Shown piece by piece: positions 15,418 through 24,097 of a stretch of 51,142 nt of DNA. Every line of letters starts with the position of its first letter. Position 1 is the first letter of the stretch. The position numbers and the translations under genes were made by a program. The DNA comes from Paracoccus gahaiensis. Lineage in GTDB: Bacteria; Pseudomonadota; Alphaproteobacteria; Rhodobacterales; Rhodobacteraceae. Location: positions 1 to 51,142 of the forward strand of contig NZ_SUNI01000023.1 in the NCBI RefSeq assembly GCF_005048225.1, in the 5' to 3' direction. A model generated the notes under the pieces. The model saw only the letters and a list, made by a program, of their open reading frames with translations, searched no databases and had not been told where the DNA came from.

Positions 15418-17109
15418 GTGTCATCACGCAGGGAATTTCTACAGGCTGGGCTGGCGACATCGGCGATTTTAGCCGGGCTGGGTATATCAAACTGGTCACG
15501 CGCAATAGCTCAGCAGACGCTGACACAGGATCAACTTCTGCAGTTCGATGATTTTGGTAATCTCACGCTGATCCATGTTACTGATGTCCATGCGCATCTG
15601 CGGCCTGTCTGGTACCGTGAACCGGATACCAATATTGGAGTCGGCGAGGCCGCGGGCCGCGTTCCGCATGTCGTGGGCCACGCCTTCCAGAAGATGTTCG
15701 GGATCGCCCCCGGCAGCCCTGAAGCCTATGCCCTTACTTATCCTGAATTTGAGACATTGGCAAAAACCTATGGCCGCATGGGTGGGTTCGACCGGATTGC
15801 CACGATCGTCAAGGCGATCCGCGGAGCTCGCCCGAATTCGATCCTGTTGGATGGCGGCGATACGTGGCATGGCAGCTATACTAGCCTTAAGACCATGGGC
15901 GAGGACATGGTCCGGGTTCAGAACCTGTTGGGTGTCGAAGCGATGTCTAGCCATTGGGAGTTCACCTTTGGCACTGAACGGGTCAAGGAACTGATCGAAA
16001 AATGCAACTTCCCGTTTCTTGGTGCCAATATCTATGATGCGGAGTGGGACGAGCCTGCTTTCGAGCCCTACAAGATCTACGACAAAGGCGGGCTTTCTGT
16101 CGGCGTGATAGGTCAGGCCTTTCCGTATTTGCCGATCGCCAACCCAAAATGGTTGTTTCCCGAATACAGCTTCGGCATTCGCGAAGAGCGGATGCAGGAG
16201 GTGGTCGATGAGTTGCGCAGCCAGAATGTTGATCTCGTCGTGTGCCTGTCGCACAATGGCTTTGATGTCGATCACAAGATGGCAGGCCGGGTAAAAGGCA
16301 TTGACGTGATCTTGTCGGGGCACACCCATGATGCCGTGCCCGAGCCAGTCTTGGTCGGCGAAACGATCATTATCGCCTCGGGAAGCCATGGCAAATTCGT
16401 TAGCCGCGTCGATCTCGATGTGCAAGACGGCCGGATGATGGGGTTTCGCCACAAGTTGATCCCAGTCTTTTCTGACGTGATTGCCCCTGACGCCGAAATG
16501 TCATCGCTGATCGAGGAGATTCGCGCGCCCTTCAAGGCAGATCTGGAAACGGTCGTCGGACAGACTGACAGGCTTCTTTATCGCCGGGGCAACTTCAATG
16601 GTACTTGGGACGATGTGATCTGCGACGGGATCCTTAAAGAGCGAGACGCCGAAATTGCTCTGTCTCCGGGCGTACGTTGGGGTGCTTCAGTCCTCCCTGG
16701 CAATATTACGCGGGAGGACATCCATTCAGTCACCTCAATGACCTATGGCCAGTGCTACCGCACAGAAATGACGGGTGAGACCCTGAAAACGGTGATGGAG
16801 GACGTGGCCGACAACATCTTCAACAAGGATCCCTATTACCAGCAGGGCGGAGATATGGTCCGGGTCGGGGGCCTTGCCTACACGATCGACCCAAACGCCC
16901 AGATGGGAAGCCGCATCACCAACCTACGCCTGCTCAAGAACGACGCCTTGATTGACCCGTCGCACAGTTATGTGGTTGGCGGTTGGGCCTCGGTCAATGA
17001 GGGCACTGAAGGACCGCAAATCTGGGATGTTGTCGAGGAGCATATTCGGAAATCCGACGGCGCACTTGCCCCGACGAAGACGTCTAACATCAGTATCAAG
17101 GGACTATGA
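15418..17109 (+). CDS. soxB: SoxB, periplasmic thiosulfohydrolase
   Basis: 563 residues from GTG 15418, close to the length of Paracoccus SoxB; GTGAGG lies 5 nt upstream and the Tat signal (SSRREFLQAGLAT) follows at once. The open frame extends 63 nt further upstream without a good start. Motifs of the dimanganese site are present: TDVHAH (about 55-60), GGDTWHG, SHWEFTFG, LSHNG and SGHTHD. SoxB hydrolyses the sulfone from SoxY-bound sulfonate groups to release sulfate. Confidence 0.93.
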   Translation: MSSRREFLQAGLATSAILAGLGISNWSRAIAQQTLTQDQLLQFDDFGNLTLIHVTDVHAHLRPVWYREPDTNIGVGEAAGRVPHVVGHAFQKMFGIAPGSPEAYALTYPEFETLAKTYGRMGGFDRIATIVKAIRGARPNSILLDGGDTWHGSYTSLKTMGEDMVRVQNLLGVEAMSSHWEFTFGTERVKELIEKCNFPFLGANIYDAEWDEPAFEPYKIYDKGGLSVGVIGQAFPYLPIANPKWLFPEYSFGIREERMQEVVDELRSQNVDLVVCLSHNGFDVDHKMAGRVKGIDVILSGHTHDAVPEPVLVGETIIIASGSHGKFVSRVDLDVQDGRMMGFRHKLIPVFSDVIAPDAEMSSLIEEIRAPFKADLETVVGQTDRLLYRRGNFNGTWDDVICDGILKERDAEIALSPGVRWGASVLPGNITREDIHSVTSMTYGQCYRTEMTGETLKTVMEDVADNIFNKDPYYQQGGDMVRVGGLAYTIDPNAQMGSRITNLRLLKNDALIDPSHSYVVGGWASVNEGTEGPQIWDVVEEHIRKSDGALAPTKTSNISIKGL

Positions 17110-17122
17110 AGGAGGTCGCCCC

Positions 17123-18394
17123 ATGACCGGACAATCAGGACTGACCAGCCGCCGCGGCTTCATGCGCGCGGGTCTGGCTGCGGGCGTAGCCCTTCCTGCG
17201 ATCGCGACGATGGCACGCGCGCAAGGCGGACCCGACCCGCTGATCACCGAAGTTCAAGACTGGGCCCGCTATTTGGGGGATGGTGTCGACGCCTCTCCCT
17301 ATGGCATGCCGATCAGGTTTGAATCCGATGTTATTCGTCGGAATGTGTCATGGCTGACCGCTGATACGATCAGTTCGATCAATTTCACGCCTATTCATCA
17401 ACTGGACGGAACGATCACACCTGCAGGCTGTGCCTTCGAAAGGCATCACTCAGGCGCTATCGAGCTCGCAAAGCCGGATTATCGACTGATGATCAATGGC
17501 CTTGTCGAGCGTGAGTTGATCTTCACCTACGAGGACTTGGAGCGCTTCCCCCGCTCTCAGGGGGTTTACTTCTGCGAGTGCGCTGCCAATTCAGGCATGG
17601 AATGGGCAGGGGCCCAGCTGAACGGGTCCCAGTTCACACATGGTATGATCCACAACATGGAATATGTGGGAGTCCCGTTGAAGACGCTTCTTGCGGAAGC
17701 TGGCGTGAAACTGGAAGGAAAATGGATTTTTGTTGAAGGGGCGGACGCCTCCTCCAATGGCCGTTCGATCCCGATCGAGAAGGCCGTGGACGACGTGATG
17801 GTAGCCTTCAAAGCCAATGGCGAGGCATTGCGCAAGGAACATGGCTATCCTGCGCGTCTGGTCGTTCCAGGCTGGGAAGGCAACCTTTGGGTTAAGTGGT
17901 TGCGCCGCATTGAGGTAACGGCCGGCCCAGTAGAAAGCCGCGAGGAGACGTCGAAATATACCGACACACTGGCCAATGGGATCTCGCGCAAGTGGACGTG
18001 GGTGATGGACGCCAAATCTGTGGTGACCGCCCCCAGCCCCCAGGTCGGGATCAAGCACGGTCCCGGGCCAATGGTCATCACTGGCTTGGCTTGGTCCGGC
18101 CGCGGGGCCATCACACGAGTGGATGTTTCGACGGATGGGGGAAAGAACTGGTCAGCCGCCCGCCTGGCCCAACCCGGGGCACCGATGGCGATGACCCGGT
18201 TCTATCTGGATCACGTCTGGAACGGTGAGGAGATGCTCCTGCAATCTCGCGCCGTGGACGACACCGGGTATGTCCAGCCGACCAAGACCGCGTTGCGCGA
18301 AATCCGCGGGGAGAATTCGATATATCACAACAACGCCATCCAGACCTGGTGGATCAAGAAAGACGGAAGCGCGGAAAATGTTGAAGTCTCGTAA
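17123..18394 (+). CDS. soxC: SoxC, molybdenum subunit of sulfur dehydrogenase
   Basis: 423 residues from ATG 17123 with AAGGAGG 8 nt upstream. A Tat signal (TSRRGFMRAGL) ends near MARAQ. The sulfite-oxidase-type molybdopterin domain includes YFCECAANSGMEWAG, whose cysteine should ligate molybdenum; a dimerisation domain follows (about residues 310-415). With SoxD it oxidises the sulfane sulfur left on SoxY, raising the electron yield per thiosulfate and avoiding sulfur storage. Confidence 0.93.
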   Translation: MTGQSGLTSRRGFMRAGLAAGVALPAIATMARAQGGPDPLITEVQDWARYLGDGVDASPYGMPIRFESDVIRRNVSWLTADTISSINFTPIHQLDGTITPAGCAFERHHSGAIELAKPDYRLMINGLVERELIFTYEDLERFPRSQGVYFCECAANSGMEWAGAQLNGSQFTHGMIHNMEYVGVPLKTLLAEAGVKLEGKWIFVEGADASSNGRSIPIEKAVDDVMVAFKANGEALRKEHGYPARLVVPGWEGNLWVKWLRRIEVTAGPVESREETSKYTDTLANGISRKWTWVMDAKSVVTAPSPQVGIKHGPGPMVITGLAWSGRGAITRVDVSTDGGKNWSAARLAQPGAPMAMTRFYLDHVWNGEEMLLQSRAVDDTGYVQPTKTALREIRGENSIYHNNAIQTWWIKKDGSAENVEVS

Positions 18395-19103
18395 AGCCGC
18401 GGCCCTGCTGATCGTCTTGGCCGCGAGTTCGGCTGCGGCACAGACACAGGTCCCGCAAACCGATGCTGAACCCGCCGCGGTGCAGTCTTTCGGCCTTGGC
18501 CGACCTGCACTTCCTGAGGAGGTAGCTGCATGGGATAAAGACGTCAGCCCCGATGGGACCGGTCTGCCGGAAGGGTTTGGAGACGTTGCAACGGGGGAAG
18601 AACGCTATCTCGAACATTGCGCTGCCTGCCATGGCGACTTCGCCGAGGGCCTTGATAACTGGCCGGCTCTGTCGGGCGGCGAGGGAACATTGGACCGTGC
18701 CGATCCTGAAAAGACTGTCGGCAGCTATTGGCCGTATCTTTCGACTGTTTGGGATTATGTTCACCATTCGATGCCGTTCGGGAACGCTCAGATCCTGACC
18801 GCCGACGAAACATATGCGATTACGGCTTATCTTCTGTACTCCAACGCACTGGTCGAGGACGACTTCGTCCTATCAAAAGACAACTTCACCGAAATCGAGA
18901 TGCCCAATGCCGCCGGCTTTGTCGAAGATGACCGGGCCGACGTTGAGTATCCGATCTTTACCGCCGAGCCTTGTATGGAAAATTGCAAGGAATCCGTCGA
19001 GATCACCATGAACGCATCGGTTCTTGACGTGACGCCGGGCGACGATTCTGCAGCGCCGGACGCCGCCACCGAGGACGGGACCGCCGTCGCTCCCGTGAAC
19101 TGA
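18378..19103 (+). CDS. soxD: SoxD, short monoheme cytochrome c subunit of sulfur dehydrogenase
   Basis: 241 residues from ATG 18378, which lies inside the end of soxC (17-nt overlap). The signal peptide ends near SSAAAQ. A single heme site, CAACHGDF, sits near residue 80, followed by SoxD-like sequence (TVWDYVHHSMPFG, a Met ligand). The classical Paracoccus protein is about 384 residues with a second heme domain; here the chain ends in an acidic, Ala/Pro-rich tail and no second CxxCH exists. There is no leftover coding for it in the 105 nt downstream, so this looks like a settled short form. Confidence 0.88.
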   Translation: MLKSRKAAALLIVLAASSAAAQTQVPQTDAEPAAVQSFGLGRPALPEEVAAWDKDVSPDGTGLPEGFGDVATGEERYLEHCAACHGDFAEGLDNWPALSGGEGTLDRADPEKTVGSYWPYLSTVWDYVHHSMPFGNAQILTADETYAITAYLLYSNALVEDDFVLSKDNFTEIEMPNAAGFVEDDRADVEYPIFTAEPCMENCKESVEITMNASVLDVTPGDDSAAPDAATEDGTAVAPVN

Positions 19104-19208
19104 CTGCTAATCTCCACCGGATCGAACCAACGCAGTCCTGCCTTTGAAAGCGTGTCATCGCTCCCGCCAGACCTTGCCTATGCTGAACCATAACAAAGGA
19201 TATGTCCG

Positions 19209-19643
19209 ATGAAATTTCTTTCCTTTTTTGCCGCTCCTGCAATCGTTCTGGCTCTTGCTGGTACTGGCTATGCCGCTGACCATCAGGTCAAGATGCTGAA
19301 CAAGGGTGAAGCTGGGGCAATGGTGTTTGAGCCTGCCTACGTGAAGGCCGAGCCAGGCGATACCATTACTTTTATGCCGACAGACAAAGGCCACAACGTT
19401 GAATCTATAAAAGAAATCCTTCCGGAAGGGGTCGAGTCCTTTAGGAGCAAGATCAACGAGGAGTACACCTTGACGGTAACCGAGCCCGGCCTTTATGGCA
19501 TCAAGTGCACCCCCCATTACGCGATGGGTATGGTAGGCCTGATACAGGTAGGCGAAGCGACCAATTTGGACGTCGCTCAAACTGCCAAGATGCCCAAGAA
19601 AGCCCGTGAACGGATGGACGAAGCCATCGCGATGGTCGAGTAA
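19209..19643 (+). CDS. pazS: Pseudoazurin (periplasmic blue copper protein)
   Basis: 144 residues; Sec signal ending near GYAADH. Type 1 copper ligands are visible: His in KGHNVES and Cys, His and Met in [10 protein letters not shown]. Pseudoazurin carries electrons between periplasmic oxidoreductases and terminal enzymes and has been reported to accept electrons from the Sox system in Paracoccus. Its place 105 nt after soxD, before a hairpin, suggests it is part of or next to the sox transcript. Confidence 0.9.
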   Translation: MKFLSFFAAPAIVLALAGTGYAADHQVKMLNKGEAGAMVFEPAYVKAEPGDTITFMPTDKGHNVESIKEILPEGVESFRSKINEEYTLTVTEPGLYGIKCTPHYAMGMVGLIQVGEATNLDVAQTAKMPKKARERMDEAIAMVE

Positions 19644-19650
19644 ACTGTCT

Positions 19651-19689
19651 GGTCACGGTGGCCTGTGCTGCGACTACCCCACCGTGACC
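19651..19689. terminator. Hairpin between convergent pseudoazurin and SulP genes
   Basis: Perfect 11-nt arms, GGTCACGGTGG and CCACCGTGACC, around a 17-nt loop, midway between two gene ends. No long T-run follows on either strand, so it may be a weak bidirectional terminator or an mRNA-protecting hairpin. Confidence 0.5.
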
Positions 19690-19705
19690 TTGAATGCGAC
19701 ATTCC

Positions 19706-21448
19706 TTACAGTCCGCCATGATTGGCGGCCTGTATCGCTTGGGGAGCGAGGGCCTCAAGAGCTTGGTAGTGCGACAAGAACACCTCCCCTGTAATGTGCG
19801 GGAGGAAGTCGCTGCGCTTCAGGCGGTCCATGACCGGGCCCTTGACCTCGGACAGGTGCAGGCGGATGCCAGCGTCTTCGAGACGATGCATGACCAATTC
19901 CAGACTTTCGAGGGCGCTCGCGTCGATGCTGTTGACTGCTGCGCAGTTCAGCACGACGTGGCGCAGGTCGGGGCGCTCCGCGACTTCGTGCTGAATGACA
20001 TTCTCGATGGCGCGGGCATTGGCGAAAAACAGGCTTTCGTCGATGCGCAGTCCAAGGATCTCCGGTGTGCAGACCACATCGTGCCGCAGAACATTGCGAA
20101 AATGCTGCGTGCCAGGCACCTGGCCAATCACCGCGATATGCGGGCGTGATGTCGCCCAGAGATGCAGCAGGACCGAGACCGCCACGCCGGCAGTGATCCC
20201 AGTCTCAACGCCTCCGCCCAAGGTGACCAGCAGCGTGGTTGACAACGCCGCAAAATCCGACCGCGAATATCTCCAGGTCCGGGCCAAGGCGCCGAAGTCG
20301 GCCAGGCTCAGGACGGCCACGATGATCGTCGCAGCCAGAACGGCAATCGGCAGGTGGAACAGCAACGGCGTCAAGAACAGCGAGGCCAAGGCGATGCCGA
20401 CAGCGGTGAATGCCCCGGCCGCCGGGGTCTGGGCCCCCGCATCGAAGTTGACCACCGACCGCGCGAAACCGCCCGTGACCGGGTAGCCGGACGAAAATGC
20501 CGCGGCCAGGCTGGCCATGCCCAGGCCGATCAGCTCCTGATCCGGGCTGATGGACTGGCGCCGCTTGGCGGCGAGGGTCTGCCCCACAGACACCGACTCC
20601 ACGAACCCGATCAGGGCGATCAGCGTGGCAGCCGGCAGAAGCATGATCCAGAGCGACAGGTCCAGAACCGGGAGTGACAAGGGGGGCAAACCCTGGGGGA
20701 CGTCCCCGACCACGGCCACGCCCTTAGCGTCGAGATCCAACCCGACGATAATTAGGATCGAGGCGATAACGACCATCACCGGACCGGTTCGGGACAGAAG
20801 GACCGCGATCCCTTCCGGGACATTCAGGGCCCGGAGCGTTGGCTTGAGAGACTTGCGCGACCAGAACAAGAAAGCAGTCGCTGATGCCCCGATCGCCAGT
20901 GTCGGCAGATGCGTGTCGCCAATACCTCCTATCAGAGACGGAAGCATCTCAAAAAAGGTATGCCCTTGCGCCTGCGTACCCAGAACGTGCTTCAACTGGC
21001 CGGCCGCGATCAGCAGACTGGATGCGGTGATGAAGCCGGAAATAACCGGGTGCGACAGCAGGTTTGCAACAAAGCCGAGGCGGAAGATCCCCATCGCCAG
21101 CAGGATCAGACCTGACAGAAGCGCCAGCGCCAGCGCTGCGGCAATATATTCCGGGCTCCCGGGAGAGGCGATGCTGCCGGCCGCCGTGGCGGTCAGAAGC
21201 GAGACGACCGCCACGGGACCCACCGACAAGGTGCGGCTGCTGCCAAGGAGGGCGTAGACGAGCAGCGGCAGGATCGAGGCATAGAGGCCGATGACGGGCG
21301 GCAGGCCCGCGAGCATGGCGTAGGCCAACGACTGAGGGATCAGCATGATCGTCACGATCACCGCTGCCATCCCATCACTGACGAAGGCGTGCCGGTCATA
21401 GGCACGCCCCCAGTTCAGGATGGGCAGGTAGCGCGCCAGCCCGGCCAT
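19706..21448 (-). CDS. SulP-family inorganic anion transporter with STAS domain
   Basis: 580 residues: a transmembrane region (about 1-430) with the SulP opening PILNWGRAYDRHAF and IPQSLAYAMLAGLPPVIGLY, then a cytoplasmic STAS domain (about 455-560, VVLNCAAVNSIDASALESL). The family carries sulfate, bicarbonate or other anions. It is the last gene of the yeeE-yeeE-MBL-rhodanese unit, 3 nt after the rhodanese, so export or import of sulfate or sulfite made by persulfide oxidation is a fair guess. Confidence 0.85.
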   Translation of the reverse strand: MAGLARYLPILNWGRAYDRHAFVSDGMAAVIVTIMLIPQSLAYAMLAGLPPVIGLYASILPLLVYALLGSSRTLSVGPVAVVSLLTATAAGSIASPGSPEYIAAALALALLSGLILLAMGIFRLGFVANLLSHPVISGFITASSLLIAAGQLKHVLGTQAQGHTFFEMLPSLIGGIGDTHLPTLAIGASATAFLFWSRKSLKPTLRALNVPEGIAVLLSRTGPVMVVIASILIIVGLDLDAKGVAVVGDVPQGLPPLSLPVLDLSLWIMLLPAATLIALIGFVESVSVGQTLAAKRRQSISPDQELIGLGMASLAAAFSSGYPVTGGFARSVVNFDAGAQTPAAGAFTAVGIALASLFLTPLLFHLPIAVLAATIIVAVLSLADFGALARTWRYSRSDFAALSTTLLVTLGGGVETGITAGVAVSVLLHLWATSRPHIAVIGQVPGTQHFRNVLRHDVVCTPEILGLRIDESLFFANARAIENVIQHEVAERPDLRHVVLNCAAVNSIDASALESLELVMHRLEDAGIRLHLSEVKGPVMDRLKRSDFLPHITGEVFLSHYQALEALAPQAIQAANHGGL

Positions 21449-21451
21449 GTC

Positions 21452-21835
21452 TCAGCCCTCGACGGGAAGGCCGTTGGCCTTCCAGGCTGTTAGGCCGCCT
21501 TCGATCAGGTCAGCATCATACCCCATGACGCGCAGCGTATCGGCGGCCAGCGCCGCGCGTCCACCAGAGGCGCACAGGACATGCACCCGGCCCGTGCCGC
21601 GCATGCTGGTCAGTTGCGAGACAGCGGTCGCAGCGGTGGCATCGGCGCGGGTTTCCAGGATGCCGCGCGGCACATGCAACGCGCCCGGCACCCGCCCGTC
21701 GGTTTCCAATTCCGCCGGTTCGCGCACGTCGAGAACAAGATCGCCCTGTTCGGCCGCCCGTGCGGCGTCAGTGGGCGAGACCGCCATCACACGGCTGCGG
21801 GCGTCCTCGACAAGCTCTTTCATGGTCATGGTCAT
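21452..21835 (-). CDS. Rhodanese-domain sulfurtransferase
   Basis: 127 residues forming one rhodanese domain: VLDVREPAELETDGRVPGA near 34-52 and the active-site loop CASGGRA with catalytic C88. It should pass sulfane sulfur between thiols, for instance turning glutathione persulfide plus sulfite into thiosulfate. GAGGAG precedes the start. It sits 10 nt after the MBL persulfide dioxygenase-like gene. Confidence 0.85.
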   Translation of the reverse strand: MTMTMKELVEDARSRVMAVSPTDAARAAEQGDLVLDVREPAELETDGRVPGALHVPRGILETRADATAATAVSQLTSMRGTGRVHVLCASGGRAALAADTLRVMGYDADLIEGGLTAWKANGLPVEG

Positions 21836-21845
21836 GGCAGTCTCC

Positions 21846-22763
21846 TCAGAAGCGATTGACAGGGATCTTCAGGTAGGTGTGGCCGTCATCTTCGGCCGCA
21901 GGCAGGCGCCCACCGCGCAGGTTGATCTGCAGCGCGGCCAGGATCCGGTCGGGCAGGGCCAGAGTCGCGTCACGCTCGTTGCGCAGCCTGATCCAGTCCT
22001 CGCGCTTTGTGCCATCCTTGACGTGACGGTTGCGGGCGCGGTGCTCGGCCACGGTGGCCTCCCATTCCGGCTCGTCACGCTCGTCGGTGCCGTAGTCATG
22101 GCCAACAAAGAGGCGCGTGTCCCCTGGCAGGGCCAGGATCTCCTGGATCGAGTCCCATAGCTCCTCGGTGGTGCCACCGGGAAAGTCCGCGCGCGAGGTG
22201 CCGACGTCCGGTTGCATCAGCGTGTCATGGGTGAAAGCGGCGTCTCCGCAAACATAGGTGATCGAGCCGAGCGTGTGGCCGGGCGACAGCATCACATGCA
22301 CCTCCAGATCACCGATGCGGAACGTCTCACCTTCCGCGAACAGTCGATCGAAGTCTCGCGCAGGATCAAAGACGCCAGGCAAGTTGTAGAGGTCGGCCCA
22401 GATCCCGGCAATGTCGCGCGCCTTCTCACCGATGGCTGCGGGCGCACCCGTGCGCTCCTTCAGAAGAGCAGAGGCCATGACGTGATCGGCATGGGGATGC
22501 GTATCCAGGATCCATTCGACACTCAGCCCATTCTTCTGCACCAGGTCCAAGACCTGCTCCATGCTTTCGGTCGAGAAGCGGTAGTTCTTCGGGTTCAGGT
22601 TCCAGACAGCGTCGATCAACGCTGCCTTCTTCGTGACCGGGTCTGCGCAGATATACTGGATCGACCCGGTGTCCGGCTCATAGATGCCCCAAACGTCGGG
22701 GCTCCTTGGCCCCCGCGACGGCGAGTGGCGCACGACCGGCTGCTTCAGTTTCGATGTGCTCAT
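21846..22763 (-). CDS. blh: Persulfide dioxygenase-like MBL protein (Blh/ETHE1 type)
   Basis: 305 residues. The iron-site motif is DTHPHADHVMAS near residues 87-98, with SPGHTLGS and FVGHDYGTDERD further on; this is the Blh/ETHE1 pattern rather than that of a lactamase. Such enzymes oxidise glutathione persulfide to sulfite. The start ATG overlaps the stop of the preceding YeeE gene (ATGA). In known bigR operons the same enzyme lies under BigR control, as the layout here suggests. Confidence 0.88.
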   Translation of the reverse strand: MSTSKLKQPVVRHSPSRGPRSPDVWGIYEPDTGSIQYICADPVTKKAALIDAVWNLNPKNYRFSTESMEQVLDLVQKNGLSVEWILDTHPHADHVMASALLKERTGAPAAIGEKARDIAGIWADLYNLPGVFDPARDFDRLFAEGETFRIGDLEVHVMLSPGHTLGSITYVCGDAAFTHDTLMQPDVGTSRADFPGGTTEELWDSIQEILALPGDTRLFVGHDYGTDERDEPEWEATVAEHRARNRHVKDGTKREDWIRLRNERDATLALPDRILAALQINLRGGRLPAAEDDGHTYLKIPVNRF

Positions 22764-23200
22764 GTTGCTGCTCCTTTTGCGTCAAGAAGTCCCAATGCCT
22801 TCACCTTAGCCCCGATCCACATGCCAACGAGCAAGGCTGGCAGAAAGATCAACGTGCCGGGCGCGAGCAGGGGAAGTGCGGTCCAGGCCGGGCCCGGGCA
22901 GAAGCCGCCGATCCCCCATCCGATCCCGAACAGTGCGGCCCCTGTCATCAACGGCCTGTCGATGCTGCGGTTCGTGGGTATGTCGAAGGTCTGGTCAAGA
23001 ACCGGTGCCTGGCGCCGCCAGACCAAACGGTAGCCGATGAATGCCGTGAGAGTGGCCCCACCCATCACGAAAGCCAGGCTTGGATCCCAGCTGCCTGCCA
23101 GGTCGAGGAAGTTCAGCACCTTTGCCGGGTCGGCCATGCCGGAAATCACCAGCCCCAGTCCGAAGACAAGCCCGCTGAGAAAACCCCATAGAATTCGCAT
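22760..23200 (-). CDS. YeeE/YedE half-transporter B (PmpB-like)
   Basis: 146 residues with four or so helices and the cysteine motif GGFCPGPAWT near residue 100. The start is ATG 23200, overlapping the preceding stop as TGATG, and the longer open frame upstream of it is a shadow. Together with its partner it equals one full YeeE permease. The pair probably moves thiosulfate or another sulfane-sulfur compound. Confidence 0.85.
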   Translation of the reverse strand: MRILWGFLSGLVFGLGLVISGMADPAKVLNFLDLAGSWDPSLAFVMGGATLTAFIGYRLVWRRQAPVLDQTFDIPTNRSIDRPLMTGAALFGIGWGIGGFCPGPAWTALPLLAPGTLIFLPALLVGMWIGAKVKALGLLDAKGAAT

Positions 23201-23658
23201 CACACTCCTCCCAGGACATGGCGAAGAAGAAAGACGGTGACGAAGCCTGCCGCCATGAAGGTCGCGACTGCCACCAGGGAACGGCCCGACAGCCGCGCCA
23301 GCCCGCAGACCCCGTGGCCCGAGGTGCAGCCTGAGCCGAGCGCGGTGCCCGTGCCGACCAATAGCCCGGCAATCGCCATTGCGAACAGGTTCTGCGGAAC
23401 TGTCTGCGTCACAGTTCCGCCCGCCGCCATGATGACCACCGGTGCTGCCAGCAGTCCCAGCAGAAACGCCCACCGCCAGTCCCGGTCCTTCGGCGCTCCG
23501 CGCAGCGGTACCACCCCACCGAGGGCGCCCTGGGTGATCCCGGCGATCCCGGCAATGCGGCCGAAGAGCCCCATGACAATCACCGCGCTCAACCCGATCA
23601 GCACACCGCCGCCAAGGGACGCCCATGGCGTGAACGCGGTTTGTGTTTCCATCTCCAT
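23200..23658 (-). CDS. YeeE/YedE half-transporter A (PmpA-like)
   Basis: 152 residues from ATG 23658, preceded by GGAGAG at a 6-nt spacing; upstream codons in the frame have no start of this quality. Several membrane helices surround the signature GSGCTSGHGVCGLARLS near residue 110, whose cysteines likely relay sulfur. It is the first gene of the five-gene unit divergent from the BigR-like regulator. Confidence 0.85.
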   Translation of the reverse strand: MEMETQTAFTPWASLGGGVLIGLSAVIVMGLFGRIAGIAGITQGALGGVVPLRGAPKDRDWRWAFLLGLLAAPVVIMAAGGTVTQTVPQNLFAMAIAGLLVGTGTALGSGCTSGHGVCGLARLSGRSLVAVATFMAAGFVTVFLLRHVLGGV

Positions 23659-23709
23659 TTCCGCTCTCCAATCATGGCGGCGACACTTGCCTCGCCGCTC
23701 CTGCACCGT

Positions 23710-23738
23710 TATATATTAACAATCACTAAATCAGTCAA
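23710..23738 (-). promoter_or_regulatory. Promoter of the persulfide unit, overlapping an AT-rich repeat
   Basis: On the minus strand TTGACT (23738-23733), a 17-nt spacer and TATATA (23715-23710) face the yeeE genes. Flanking TTATATATTA (23709-23718) and TAATATAA (23742-23749) are near-inverted copies and may be bound by the divergent BigR-like protein. Confidence 0.6.
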
Positions 23739-23748
23739 GGCTAATATA

Positions 23749-24063
23749 ATGAATTTGGACGATCAGGCCTCGCAGGTTCTGCAGGAGCGGGCCGACTATG
23801 TTGCCGGACGCCTGGCCCTGGTTGCCAATGCCAAGCGCCTGTTGATCCTGTGCGAGCTGGCCAAGGGGGAGCGCTCGGTCGGAGCGCTCCAGCAGGCGGT
23901 GGGCCTGAGCCAGTCCGCCCTGAGCCAGCATCTTGCCAAGCTGCGTGAGGCCGGCATGGTCGAGACCCGCCGCGAAAGCCAGACGATCTACTACCGGATC
24001 AGCGATCCCGACCTGTCCGTCCTGATGGCTGCCCTTTACGAGGCCTTCTGCAAGGATATCTGA
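23749..24063 (+). CDS. bigR: BigR/SqrR-type ArsR repressor sensing persulfide
   Basis: 104 residues from ATG 23749; the frame is open further upstream but that part overlaps the divergent gene and promoter. A winged helix is clear (SQSALSQHLAKLREAGMVETRRE). C35 in LLILCELAK and C101 in EAFCKDI are 66 residues apart, the same spacing as the two cysteines that form the sensing disulfide or tetrasulfide in SqrR and BigR. It is divergent from a persulfide dioxygenase unit, exactly the expected target. The symbol could equally be sqrR. Confidence 0.88.
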   Translation: MNLDDQASQVLQERADYVAGRLALVANAKRLLILCELAKGERSVGALQQAVGLSQSALSQHLAKLREAGMVETRRESQTIYYRISDPDLSVLMAALYEAFCKDI

Positions 24064-24097
24064 CGCGAAAGGGCGCGCCGGTTCACTAGGCGGTTCA

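Noticed and set aside
22760..23671. A 303-codon frame spanning both YeeE half-genes
   Set aside because: Its first half is a low-complexity shadow of the YeeE-A gene; the TGATG overlap at 23200 gives the true start of the second gene.
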